Position numbers and translations under genes: made by a program. From the NCBI GenBank assembly GCA_032160545.1, contig JAVHVN010000024.1, positions 1-27,953 of the forward strand: a stretch of 27,953 nt of DNA, in the 5' to 3' direction. This DNA comes from DATGFB01 sp032160545 (GTDB taxonomy: Bacteria > Actinomycetota > Actinomycetes > Mycobacteriales > Jatrophihabitantaceae). Positions 22,056 through 27,953 of this stretch are shown piece by piece. Within the stretch, counting starts at the first letter, position 1; each line of letters opens with the position of its first letter. The notes beneath the pieces are model-generated. The model saw only the letters and a program-made list of their open reading frames with translations. It had not been told where the DNA came from and made no database searches.

Positions 22056-23012
22056 TTAGAGGCTGAGAACCTCGGTGCTGGCAAAGGTCCGGGCTGGGTC
22101 GCGATCGGCGAAGTGCGCGCCGACGGTGCGCGCGAGTTCGCCGGCCGTCCAGGTGGAGTGGGTCGTGTCGAACCGGCGCTCGACGCTGGGCGCCGCCATG
22201 AGAGCGACCTTGCCGCCGTGCACGACGAAGAGCTGGCCGTTGATGTGCGCCGCCGCCGGCGATGCCAGGAACGCCACGAACGGCGCGACGTGGTCGACGG
22301 ACAGCGGATCAACGCTGCCCGTGCCGCCGGCGCCGGACGACTCGGGCTCGGCGCCGAAGACGCCGAGGGTCATCGCCGTTCGGGCCCGCGGGCAGATGGC
22401 GTTCGCGGTGACGCCCATGCGCGCCAGCGAGCGCGCCGCCGACAGGGTCAGGGCGGTGATGCCCGACTTGGCGGCCGCGTAGTTGGGCTGGCCTTCGGAA
22501 CCGGTGAGCCCCGCCTCGGAGGAGGTGTTGATCAGCCGGGCGTAGATCGGTGCACCCGTCGCCTTGAACTGTTCGCGCCAGTACGCGGCGGCGTTGCGCG
22601 CGAGCAGGAAGTGCCCGCGCAGGTGCACCCGGATCACCGCGTCCCACTCGTCGTCGGTCATGTTGAACAACATCCGGTCGCGGGTGAACCCGGCGTTGTT
22701 CACGACGATGTCGACACTGCCGAAGTGCTCGAGGGCGCCGCGCATCAGCGCGTCGGCAGTGGCGCGCTCGGCGACATCACCCTCGATGGCGATCGCCTTC
22801 CCGCCCGCTGCCTCGATCTCGTCGACGGTCGTCCCGGCCGATGCCGTGCCTCCAGTGCCGTGCACGTCGTTCACGACCACGGTCGCTCCGGCTGCCGCGA
22901 GGGCGATCGCCTCGGCGCGCCCGAGACCCGCCGCGGCACCGGTCACCAGGGCGACCCTGCCGTCGAGAGAGACGTCCTGCGGCCGGGTGGCCGCCGCCTC
23001 AGTCGGCTGCAT
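22056..23012 (-). CDS. hsd4A: SDR-family hydroxyacyl-CoA/17-beta-hydroxysteroid dehydrogenase, Hsd4A-like
   Basis: Dehydrogenase of 318 residues resembling mycobacterial Hsd4A (Rv3502c, about 317), which oxidises hydroxyacyl-CoA intermediates of cholesterol side-chain beta-oxidation. TGAAAGLGR (24-32) binds the nucleotide, NNAG is present, and the catalytic triad is in NTSSEAGLTGSEGQPNYAAAK (Ser, Tyr and Lys). ATG 23012 has GAGAGG eight bases upstream and is preferred to TTG 23018. It heads the minus-strand operon; a KstR-like site lies about 52 bases upstream. Next to it, ferredoxin and FadE26/FadE27 genes repeat the Rv3502c-Rv3505 order of M. tuberculosis. Confidence 0.9.
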   Translation of the reverse strand: MQPTEAAATRPQDVSLDGRVALVTGAAAGLGRAEAIALAAAGATVVVNDVHGTGGTASAGTTVDEIEAAGGKAIAIEGDVAERATADALMRGALEHFGSVDIVVNNAGFTRDRMLFNMTDDEWDAVIRVHLRGHFLLARNAAAYWREQFKATGAPIYARLINTSSEAGLTGSEGQPNYAAAKSGITALTLSAARSLARMGVTANAICPRARTAMTLGVFGAEPESSGAGGTGSVDPLSVDHVAPFVAFLASPAAAHINGQLFVVHGGKVALMAAPSVERRFDTTHSTWTAGELARTVGAHFADRDPARTFASTEVLSL

Positions 23013-23063
23013 GCGCAAAACCTCTCAAACGCGTCGGGTCGGGCACTGTGACAGAGCTGACTC

Positions 23064-23077
23064 TAGAACGTGTTCTC
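23064..23077. promoter_or_regulatory. KstR-like operator 1 (hsd4A operon)
   Basis: TAGAACGTGTTCTC matches the KstR consensus TNNAACNNGTTNNA at every fixed position but the last (C for A). It lies between the hsd4A-like start and the ferredoxin stop, upstream of the eight-gene minus-strand operon. KstR is the TetR-type repressor of cholesterol catabolism released by 3-oxo-cholestenoyl-CoA. Confidence 0.75.
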
Positions 23078-23094
23078 GTTTTGCTCAAGCTGAT

Positions 23095-23286
23095 CTAGCT
23101 CAGCAATTGCAGCGCGTTTTTCGGGCACCTCGCCACTGCAAGCGAAACGCGTTCTAGTTGTTCCGTTGGCGGTTGCTGGGTCAGGATCACCAGGTTCTCG
23201 TCGTCATCGAGCTCGAAGACGTCGGGGGCCAGGCCGCAGCACACGGCGTTCGCCTCGCACAGCTCGCGGTCGACCCTGATCTCCAT
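23095..23286 (-). CDS. fdxD: Ferredoxin (3Fe-4S type), FdxD-like
   Basis: Small electron carrier of 63 residues, the same length as FdxD (Rv3503c), which sits in the same position in M. tuberculosis. Cluster cysteines are Cys10, Cys16 and Cys54 (ELCEANAVCCGLAPDVF and ARCPKNAL); the place of the fourth cysteine of 4Fe-4S ferredoxins holds Asn or Ala, and Cys17 is extra. The ATG at 23286 has GAGGA about four bases upstream; the frame stays open upstream but codes no recognisable domain. FdxD-type ferredoxins supply cytochromes P450 such as CYP125 that begin sterol side-chain oxidation. No P450 is in the window. Confidence 0.92.
   Translation of the reverse strand: MEIRVDRELCEANAVCCGLAPDVFELDDDENLVILTQQPPTEQLERVSLAVARCPKNALQLLS
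23143..23156. promoter_or_regulatory. KstR-like half-matched site inside the ferredoxin gene
   Basis: CGAAACGCGTTCTA fits TNNAACNNGTTNNA except the first base. It lies within the ferredoxin codons for Glu-Arg-Val-Ser, so it may be fortuitous. It is 66 bases from operator 1, about six helical turns, which would suit cooperative binding. Confidence 0.35.
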
Positions 23287-23419
23287 CGCGTCCTCGGTTC
23301 CCTTCGTCCTGGCGCCGGCTCGGCGTGACGCGGGCCACTCGGTGCAACGACCCGGAGGCGATGTGGTCACGCCCTCGTTAACACCCGGTTCATCCGCCTG
23401 CCACACGTCACCGCGAGGA

Positions 23420-23433
23420 TAGAACGCGTTCTA
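23420..23433. promoter_or_regulatory. KstR-like operator 2 (ferredoxin promoter)
   Basis: TAGAACGCGTTCTA is a perfect 14-base palindrome and full consensus match. It lies 134 bases upstream of the ferredoxin ATG and 115 bases before the FadE26-like ATG, in the 262-base divergent spacer 23287-23548. The rest of that spacer shows no gene or other structure I can support. Confidence 0.85.
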
Positions 23434-23510
23434 CCGGGTGGCCAAGTCCCGCGCGACGTCCGGAGTGGCGCGCCCGGGGCGAATGTCTCGACGGCCTCCC
23501 GGCCGCGCGC

Positions 23511-23533
23511 TAACCTGCCTAGAACGCGTTTCA
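23511..23533 (+). promoter_or_regulatory. fadE26 promoter (-10) overlapped by KstR-like operator 3
   Basis: TAACCT at 23511-23516 is a likely -10. TAGAACGCGTTTCA at 23520-23533 matches all fixed positions of the KstR consensus and would cover the transcription start near 23523. The GGGAG ribosome site and ATG 23549 follow. This is the classical position for a repressor. Confidence 0.75.
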
Positions 23534-23548
23534 GTTTTGGGAGAGGTC

Positions 23549-24724
23549 ATGCGGATCAGCCACACGGTCGAGCAGGAGCAGCTGCGCCAGGAACTGCGCC
23601 GTTACTTCGCCACCCTCATGACGCCCGAGCGCCGTGCCGCGCTCACGACCGGCGACTCGGAGTACGGCGACGGCGCCGTCTACAAGCAGACCGTCCGGCA
23701 GATGGGCACGGACGGGTGGCTGACGCTCGGCTGGCCGACCGAGTACGGCGGCCGCGGGGCGAGCGCGATGGAGCAGCTCATCTTCACCGACGAGGCAGCG
23801 GTGGCCGGTGCGCCCGTCCCCTTCCTCACGATCAACACCGTCGGGCCGACGATCATGCGCTACGGCACCGAGGAGCAGCGGGCGTTCTACCTGCCGCGCA
23901 TCGCGTCGGGCGACCTGCATTTCTCGATCGGCTACTCGGAGCCGGGCGCGGGCACCGACCTCGCGTCCCTGCGCACCCGCGCGGTCCGCGACGGCGACGA
24001 CTGGGTCATCAACGGGCAGAAGATGTGGACCAGCCTGATCCAGCACGCGGACTACGTGTGGCTGGCCTGCCGCACCAACCCGGACGCGGCCAAGCACAAG
24101 GGCCTGTCGGTGATCATCGTCCCGGCCGGCGCAGCGGGGTTCTCGTGGACGCCCGTGCGCACGATGTCGGGGCCGACGACCAGCGCGACGTACTACAACG
24201 ACGTGCGCGTCCCGGTGACCTCGACCGTCGGCGAGATCGACGGCGGCTGGGCGCTGATCACCAACCAGCTGAACCACGAACGGGTGGCGCTCACGTCGGC
24301 CGCTCCCGTCCTGACCGCGCTCGCCGAGACGCGCGAATGGGCGCAGAACACAAAGCTGCCGGACGGGCGCCGCGTCATCGACCAGGAGTGGGTCCAGATC
24401 CACCTCGCGCGCGTCCACGCCCGGGCGCAGTACCTCAAGCTCATGAACTGGCGGATCGCGTCGGGGACGAACCTGGGCATGGCAGAGGCGTCGGCCACGA
24501 AGGTGTTCGGCACCGAATTCGCCATCGAGGCCTACCGCCTGTTGATGGAGGTGCTCGGTGCCAACGCCGCGGTGCGCATGGGCTCCCCCGCCGCGCAGCT
24601 GCACGGGCGCGTCGAACGAATGCACCGTGCCGCGCTGATCCTCACCTTCGGCGGCGGCACCAACGAGGTGCAGCGCGACATCATCGCCATGGCCGGCCTG
24701 CGACTTCCCGCCAGCGGCCGCTGA
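23549..24724 (+). CDS. fadE26: Acyl-CoA dehydrogenase, FadE26/ChsE4-like catalytic subunit
   Basis: Flavoprotein of 391 residues that would dehydrogenate sterol side-chain acyl-CoA esters. Visible are the flavin/substrate segments GYSEPGAGTDLAS and GQKMWTS, and the C-terminal FGGGTNEVQRDIIA. The usual Glu at the C-terminal position is replaced (GGGT), but QLNHERVALTS supplies Glu244 in helix G, matching catalytic Glu247 reported for FadE26. ATG 23549 has GGGAG upstream. FadE26 works only as a heterotetramer with FadE27, encoded 21 bases downstream. The M. tuberculosis pair acts on the C8 side chain of 3-oxo-cholestenoyl-CoA. Three-element KstR control is likely. Confidence 0.93.
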   Translation: MRISHTVEQEQLRQELRRYFATLMTPERRAALTTGDSEYGDGAVYKQTVRQMGTDGWLTLGWPTEYGGRGASAMEQLIFTDEAAVAGAPVPFLTINTVGPTIMRYGTEEQRAFYLPRIASGDLHFSIGYSEPGAGTDLASLRTRAVRDGDDWVINGQKMWTSLIQHADYVWLACRTNPDAAKHKGLSVIIVPAGAAGFSWTPVRTMSGPTTSATYYNDVRVPVTSTVGEIDGGWALITNQLNHERVALTSAAPVLTALAETREWAQNTKLPDGRRVIDQEWVQIHLARVHARAQYLKLMNWRIASGTNLGMAEASATKVFGTEFAIEAYRLLMEVLGANAAVRMGSPAAQLHGRVERMHRAALILTFGGGTNEVQRDIIAMAGLRLPASGR

Positions 24725-24745
24725 CCACACGAGCAGGAGAACACC

Positions 24746-25855
24746 GTGGACTTCACCCTGGCCGAGACCCAGATCGAGCTCGCCGGCCTCACCCGCCGCA
24801 TCGTCACCGATCAGGTGACGCAGGAGCGGCTCAAGGCGGTCGAGCAGTCCGGAGTGCACCTGGACCGCGCGCTGTTCGCCGCGCTCGCAGACGCGGGCGT
24901 CCTCGGAGCCGCTGTGCCGGAATCGATCGGCGGCGGCGGTCTCGACCTGCTGGAGCAGTGCAGCATCCTGATCGAGCTCGGCCGCGCGGTCGCGCCGGTC
25001 CCGTACCTGGCGAGCGTCGCCGTGGCCGCCGCGGCGATCGGGTATTTCGGCACCGACGAGCAGCGCGCGACCTGGGCCGCGCCCGCGGTGAGCGGTGAGC
25101 TGATCCTGGCCCCGGCGCTGACCGAGGAACTCGTCGACGACCCGGAGGCACCGGCGACCCGCGCCGTCCGCAACGGTGACGGCTGGCAGCTCACGGGCAG
25201 CAAAGCCGTCGTGCCGGCCGGCACCGTCGCCGACGCGTTCGTCGTGCCGGCAGCGACCGAGGACGGCGCCGCGCTGTTCATCGTCGCGGCGAGCGCCGAG
25301 GGGCTGACGGTCACGCCCGAGGTCTACGTCGACGGCGACGCGGTCGCCTCGCTGGAGCTCTCGGCGGTGTTCGTCCCGGACGGGGCGCGGTTCGGCAACG
25401 GGGACGTGCTGCACTGGCTGGTCGCCCGCGCGACGATCGGCGTGTGTGCGCTGCAACTGGGGGTGCTCGAGCGGGCGCTCGAACTCACCGTCGAGTACGC
25501 CCGCGAGCGCAAGCAGTTCGACCGGCCGATCGGCAGCTTCCAGGCCGTGGCACAGCGCCTCGCCGACGCCTACATCGACGTCGAGGCCGTCCGCCTGACG
25601 TTGTGGGAGGCCGCCTGGCGCACCGCCGAAGCGCTGCCTGCCACCACCGAGATCGCGACCGCGAAGTTCTGGGCCGCCGACGCCGGGCACCGGGTCGCGC
25701 ACACCGCCGTGCACGTCCACGGGGGCGCTGGCATCGACGTCGACGCCCCGACCCACCGCTACTTCGTCGCCGCCAAGCGCAACGAGTTCACCCTCGGTGC
25801 CGCGACCGCGCAGCTGCGGATCCTCGGCGCCGAGCTGGCCGCCTCACCCGCCTGA
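24746..25855 (+). CDS. fadE27: Acyl-CoA dehydrogenase, FadE27/ChsE5-like non-catalytic subunit
   Basis: Partner of 369 residues for the FadE26-like subunit. The ACAD fold is clear (EYARERKQFDRPIGSFQAVA, then HVHGGAGIDVDAPTHRYFVA), but the helix G position that holds Glu in the partner reads LVARATIGVCAL here and the C-terminal site reads GGAG, so no catalytic base is visible. This matches the mixed active sites of the ChsE4-ChsE5 heterotetramer, in which each pocket is formed at the dimer interface. GTG 24746 has AGGAG about six bases upstream. It ends three bases from the stop of the convergent oxidoreductase. Confidence 0.92.
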   Translation: MDFTLAETQIELAGLTRRIVTDQVTQERLKAVEQSGVHLDRALFAALADAGVLGAAVPESIGGGGLDLLEQCSILIELGRAVAPVPYLASVAVAAAAIGYFGTDEQRATWAAPAVSGELILAPALTEELVDDPEAPATRAVRNGDGWQLTGSKAVVPAGTVADAFVVPAATEDGAALFIVAASAEGLTVTPEVYVDGDAVASLELSAVFVPDGARFGNGDVLHWLVARATIGVCALQLGVLERALELTVEYARERKQFDRPIGSFQAVAQRLADAYIDVEAVRLTLWEAAWRTAEALPATTEIATAKFWAADAGHRVAHTAVHVHGGAGIDVDAPTHRYFVAAKRNEFTLGAATAQLRILGAELAASPA

Positions 25856-25858
25856 GGG

Positions 25859-26962
25859 TCACCGCAGCGCGTCGAGACGGGCGAGCGTCTCGTCGAACTC
25901 CCGCACCAGTTCGTCGACGAGTTCCGCGACCGGGCGTACCGAGTTCATGCGGCCGACGATCTGGCCGACCGGCATCGCCACGACCTCGGGGTCGTCCGAG
26001 GCTGCGATGCGCTGGTGCGCCTCGGCGACGAGCAGGTTCTGCAGCGGCATCGGCAGCGGCTGCGGCGCGCCCGGCTCCGCCCACGCCTGCGTCCACCTCG
26101 TCTTGAGCAGCCGCGCGGGCTTGCCGCTGTAGACCCGCGAGCGCACGGTCTGGTCGGAGCCCGCCGCGACGAGCGCGCGCTGCATCGTGTCGCCCGACCC
26201 GAGCGTGTACTCGGACGTGGTGAGCCAGTAGGAGCCCATCCACACGCCGCCCGCGCCGAGGGCGAGCGCGGCGGCGATCTGCCGCCCCGAGCCGATGCCG
26301 CCCGCGGCGAGCACGGCAGCGTCGTCGCCGACCGCGTCGACGATCTCGGGGACCAGCACCATGGTGGCGATCTCACCGGTGTGCCCGCCGGCCTCGGTGC
26401 CCTGCGCGATGACGATGTCGACCCCGTTGTCGACGTGCGAGCGCGCGTGCTTGGCCTTGCCGGCCAGGGCCGCGACCGGCACGCCGTGCTCGTGCGCGAG
26501 GTCGATGACGTCCTGGGGCGGTGAGCCGAGCGCGTTCGCGATCAGCTTGATCGGGTGCCGCAGGGCGACGTCCACGTGCGCGCGCGCCACCGAGTGCAGC
26601 CAGCCCAGCACGCCTGCGGCCTGCGGGTCACCGTCCGCCGGCAGCGGCGGCACGCCGAGCTTGCGCAGGGTCTCGTCGACGAACCTGCGGTGCTCGTCCG
26701 GGATGTACTTGTTCAGGTCCGTCGACGTGCCCTCGGTCGGCACCTTCGCCGGCATGACGATGTCGACGCCGTACGGCCTGCCCTCGGTGTTCAGGTCCAT
26801 CCAGTCGAGGACGGCGTCGAGCTCCTCGGCATCGTTGAATCGCACGCAGCCGAGCACGCCGAGCCCGCCGGCGCGGCTCACCGCCGCGGCGACGTGCTCC
26901 GACGGGGTGAAGGCGAAGATCGGCCGCGCTATGCCGAGCTTGTCGCCGAGTGCGGTGCGCAC
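25859..26962 (-). CDS. Nitronate monooxygenase/2-nitropropane dioxygenase family flavoprotein
   Basis: TIM-barrel FMN protein of 367 residues. Family landmarks include AAAVSRAGGLGVLGCVRFND near the N-terminus, IVIAQGTEAGGHTGEI (catalytic-region Gly-His) and the FMN phosphate loop VLAAGGIGSGRQIAAALALG followed by GVWMGSYWLTT. Members oxidise nitronates, or act as enoyl/keto-reductase-like enzymes in fatty-acid and steroid pathways; IpdC of the steroid-ring pathway belongs here but its N-terminus differs. GTG 26962 has GGGAG seven bases upstream and lies inside the end of the FadD gene, a 34-base overlap. The linkage to sterol genes makes a role in steroid acyl-CoA metabolism possible. Confidence 0.88.
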   Translation of the reverse strand: MRTALGDKLGIARPIFAFTPSEHVAAAVSRAGGLGVLGCVRFNDAEELDAVLDWMDLNTEGRPYGVDIVMPAKVPTEGTSTDLNKYIPDEHRRFVDETLRKLGVPPLPADGDPQAAGVLGWLHSVARAHVDVALRHPIKLIANALGSPPQDVIDLAHEHGVPVAALAGKAKHARSHVDNGVDIVIAQGTEAGGHTGEIATMVLVPEIVDAVGDDAAVLAAGGIGSGRQIAAALALGAGGVWMGSYWLTTSEYTLGSGDTMQRALVAAGSDQTVRSRVYSGKPARLLKTRWTQAWAEPGAPQPLPMPLQNLLVAEAHQRIAASDDPEVVAMPVGQIVGRMNSVRPVAELVDELVREFDETLARLDALR

Positions 26963-27953
26963 AGGTCGTCTCCCGGGTGTTCGGTGGCGTACTGGCTGGC
27001 CCAGCGGTAGTCAGCCTTGCCGGTGGCGAGGCGTTGTACCCGCTCGACGATCCAGATGCTCTTCGGCACCTTGTACCCCGCGATCTCCTTGCGCACGTGT
27101 GCGCTGAGCTCGTCGAACGTCGGGTCGGTGCCGGGCCGCGGCTCGACGACGGCGGCGACCCGCTGCCCGAGCCGCTCGTCCGGTACGCCGACCACGAGCA
27201 CGTCGAAGACGTCCGGGTGCGACATCAGCGCCGCCTCGACCTCCTCGGGGAACACCTTCTCGCCGCCGGTGTTCACGCACGTGTTCCCGCGACCGAGCAG
27301 CGTGATGGTCCCGTCGGCCTCGTGCCGGGCGAAGTCGCCGGGGACGGTGTACCGCTTGCCTTCGACCTCGACGAACAGCCGGGCGGTCTTGTCGGGGTCC
27401 TTGTAGTAGCCGAGGGGGATGTGCCCACCGCGTGCGAGCCGGCCGATGCGTTCGTCCCCCGCCGGAATGACCTTGTCGTCCTCGTCGATGACGATCGTGT
27501 CGCGCCCGGCGCTGACCCGCGGGCCGCCGATGCCCTTCTCGGAGTCCTTGGTGATCAGGCCCATTCCCATGAATCCGGTCTCGGACGAGCCGATCGCGTC
27601 GGTGATCACCGCGGTGGGCAGCGCGGCGAGGTACTCGTCCTTCACGCTCTGCGAGAACAATGCGGCACTCGACGAGACCGCGTACACGCTCGAGACGTCG
27701 TAGCTGCCGGCGCGGAATGCTTCGATCATCGGCCGCGCCATGGCGTCGCCGATCAGCACGACGACGTTGACCTTGCGCCGCTGCACCGTCTGCCACACCG
27801 CGGCCGGGTCGAACTGCGGCAGCAGCACCACCGTGTCGCCGCCGAACAACCCCATGAGCGCGGCCCACTGCGCGTTGCCATGGATGAGCGGCGCCAGGCA
27901 CAGCCGCACCATCCCGCCGGTGACCTTGCCCATCTCGGCCTGCTCGAACTCGT
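26929..27953 (-). CDS. fadD19: Acyl-CoA synthetase, FadD19-like (5' end off the window)
   Basis: C-terminal 340 residues of an adenylate-forming ligase; the N-terminus lies beyond the right edge. Visible motifs are PLIHGNAQWAALMGLFGGDT, the adenine-binding ITDAIGSSETGFMGMG, the hinge region GDFARHEADGTITLLGRG and GGEKVFPEEVEAAL, and the catalytic lysine in GKADYRWA near the C-terminus. The sequence reads very like FadD19 of M. tuberculosis, which makes CoA esters of C8-side-chain sterol acids. That is the substrate of FadE26/FadE27, so the enzymes fit one pathway. The gene overlaps the flavoprotein start by 34 bases and shares its strand. Confidence 0.9.
   Translation of the reverse strand, partial: EFEQAEMGKVTGGMVRLCLAPLIHGNAQWAALMGLFGGDTVVLLPQFDPAAVWQTVQRRKVNVVVLIGDAMARPMIEAFRAGSYDVSSVYAVSSSAALFSQSVKDEYLAALPTAVITDAIGSSETGFMGMGLITKDSEKGIGGPRVSAGRDTIVIDEDDKVIPAGDERIGRLARGGHIPLGYYKDPDKTARLFVEVEGKRYTVPGDFARHEADGTITLLGRGNTCVNTGGEKVFPEEVEAALMSHPDVFDVLVVGVPDERLGQRVAAVVEPRPGTDPTFDELSAHVRKEIAGYKVPKSIWIVERVQRLATGKADYRWASQYATEHPGDDLCAPHSATSSA

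Noticed and set aside
25859..26962. Annotation as IpdC of the steroid-ring pathway
   Set aside because: The fold is shared but the N-terminal sequence and loop composition differ from what I recall of IpdC; only the family is supported.
1..27953. tRNA, rRNA, CRISPR, insertion sequences or phage genes
   Set aside because: None seen on either strand; no transposase motifs, no spaced repeats, no cloverleaf with a CCA-type end.

Overview
The window comes from a high-GC actinobacterium. It encodes a Pup-proteasome system (pup, prcB, prcA, pafA, pafB, pafC), Tat export (tatC), a HelY-type helicase, a SigL/RslA-like ECF sigma/anti-sigma pair, and a sterol side-chain catabolism locus that matches the mycobacterial KstR regulon. 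The lineage cannot be fixed from the sequence alone. It carries no tRNA, rRNA, CRISPR or insertion sequence that I can recognise, and it is almost fully coding.

Region 1 (1-6312, minus strand) is the conserved pafA-pafB-pafC-(small membrane protein)-tatC-helY block. The helicase is cut by the left edge. In the usual tatA slot sits a 70-residue membrane protein without TatA hallmarks, and a possible 33-codon ORF lies between tatC and helY. Region 2 (6486-9915, plus strand) is a compact five-gene cassette: alkane monooxygenase AlkB, rubredoxin, TetR regulator, sulfite-oxidase-like molybdoprotein and an FNR-type flavin reductase. A clear inverted repeat lies over its promoter. Region 3 (9923-11665) is an ECF sigma factor and its zinc anti-sigma factor, divergent from an exported Rieske lipoprotein. 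The short divergent spacer holds two mirror-image SigL-type promoters that share a palindromic -35 region. Region 4 (11700-13624, minus) is pup-prcB-prcA without the dop and mpa genes that usually adjoin it. A VOC-family protein follows at 13724-14158.

Region 5 (14155-23012, minus) is the most interesting part. It is an apparent eight-gene operon: an Hsd4A-like dehydrogenase, a lipoprotein substrate-binding protein with a very long Gly-rich tether, a fused LivH-LivM permease, LivG, LivF, a large secreted C-terminally anchored protein of unknown function, a small membrane protein with a His/Cys tail, and a second SDR. Region 6 (23095-24724) holds a FdxD-like ferredoxin and a FadE26-like acyl-CoA dehydrogenase, followed by FadE27. 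Four sites fitting the KstR palindrome (TNNAACNNGTTNNA), two of them full matches, lie at 23064-23533. In mycobacteria the gene after hsd4A starts the Mce4 sterol importer. Here a LIV-type ABC importer with two unknown envelope proteins is in that place, suggesting an alternative steroid uptake system.

Region 7 (25859-27953, minus) has a nitronate-monooxygenase-family flavoprotein and a FadD19-like sterol acyl-CoA synthetase cut by the right edge. Together Hsd4A, FadE26/27 and FadD19-like enzymes would start beta-oxidation of a sterol C8 side chain. Several genes without Shine-Dalgarno sequences have a TANNNT -10 element exactly six bases before the start codon, indicating leaderless transcripts.
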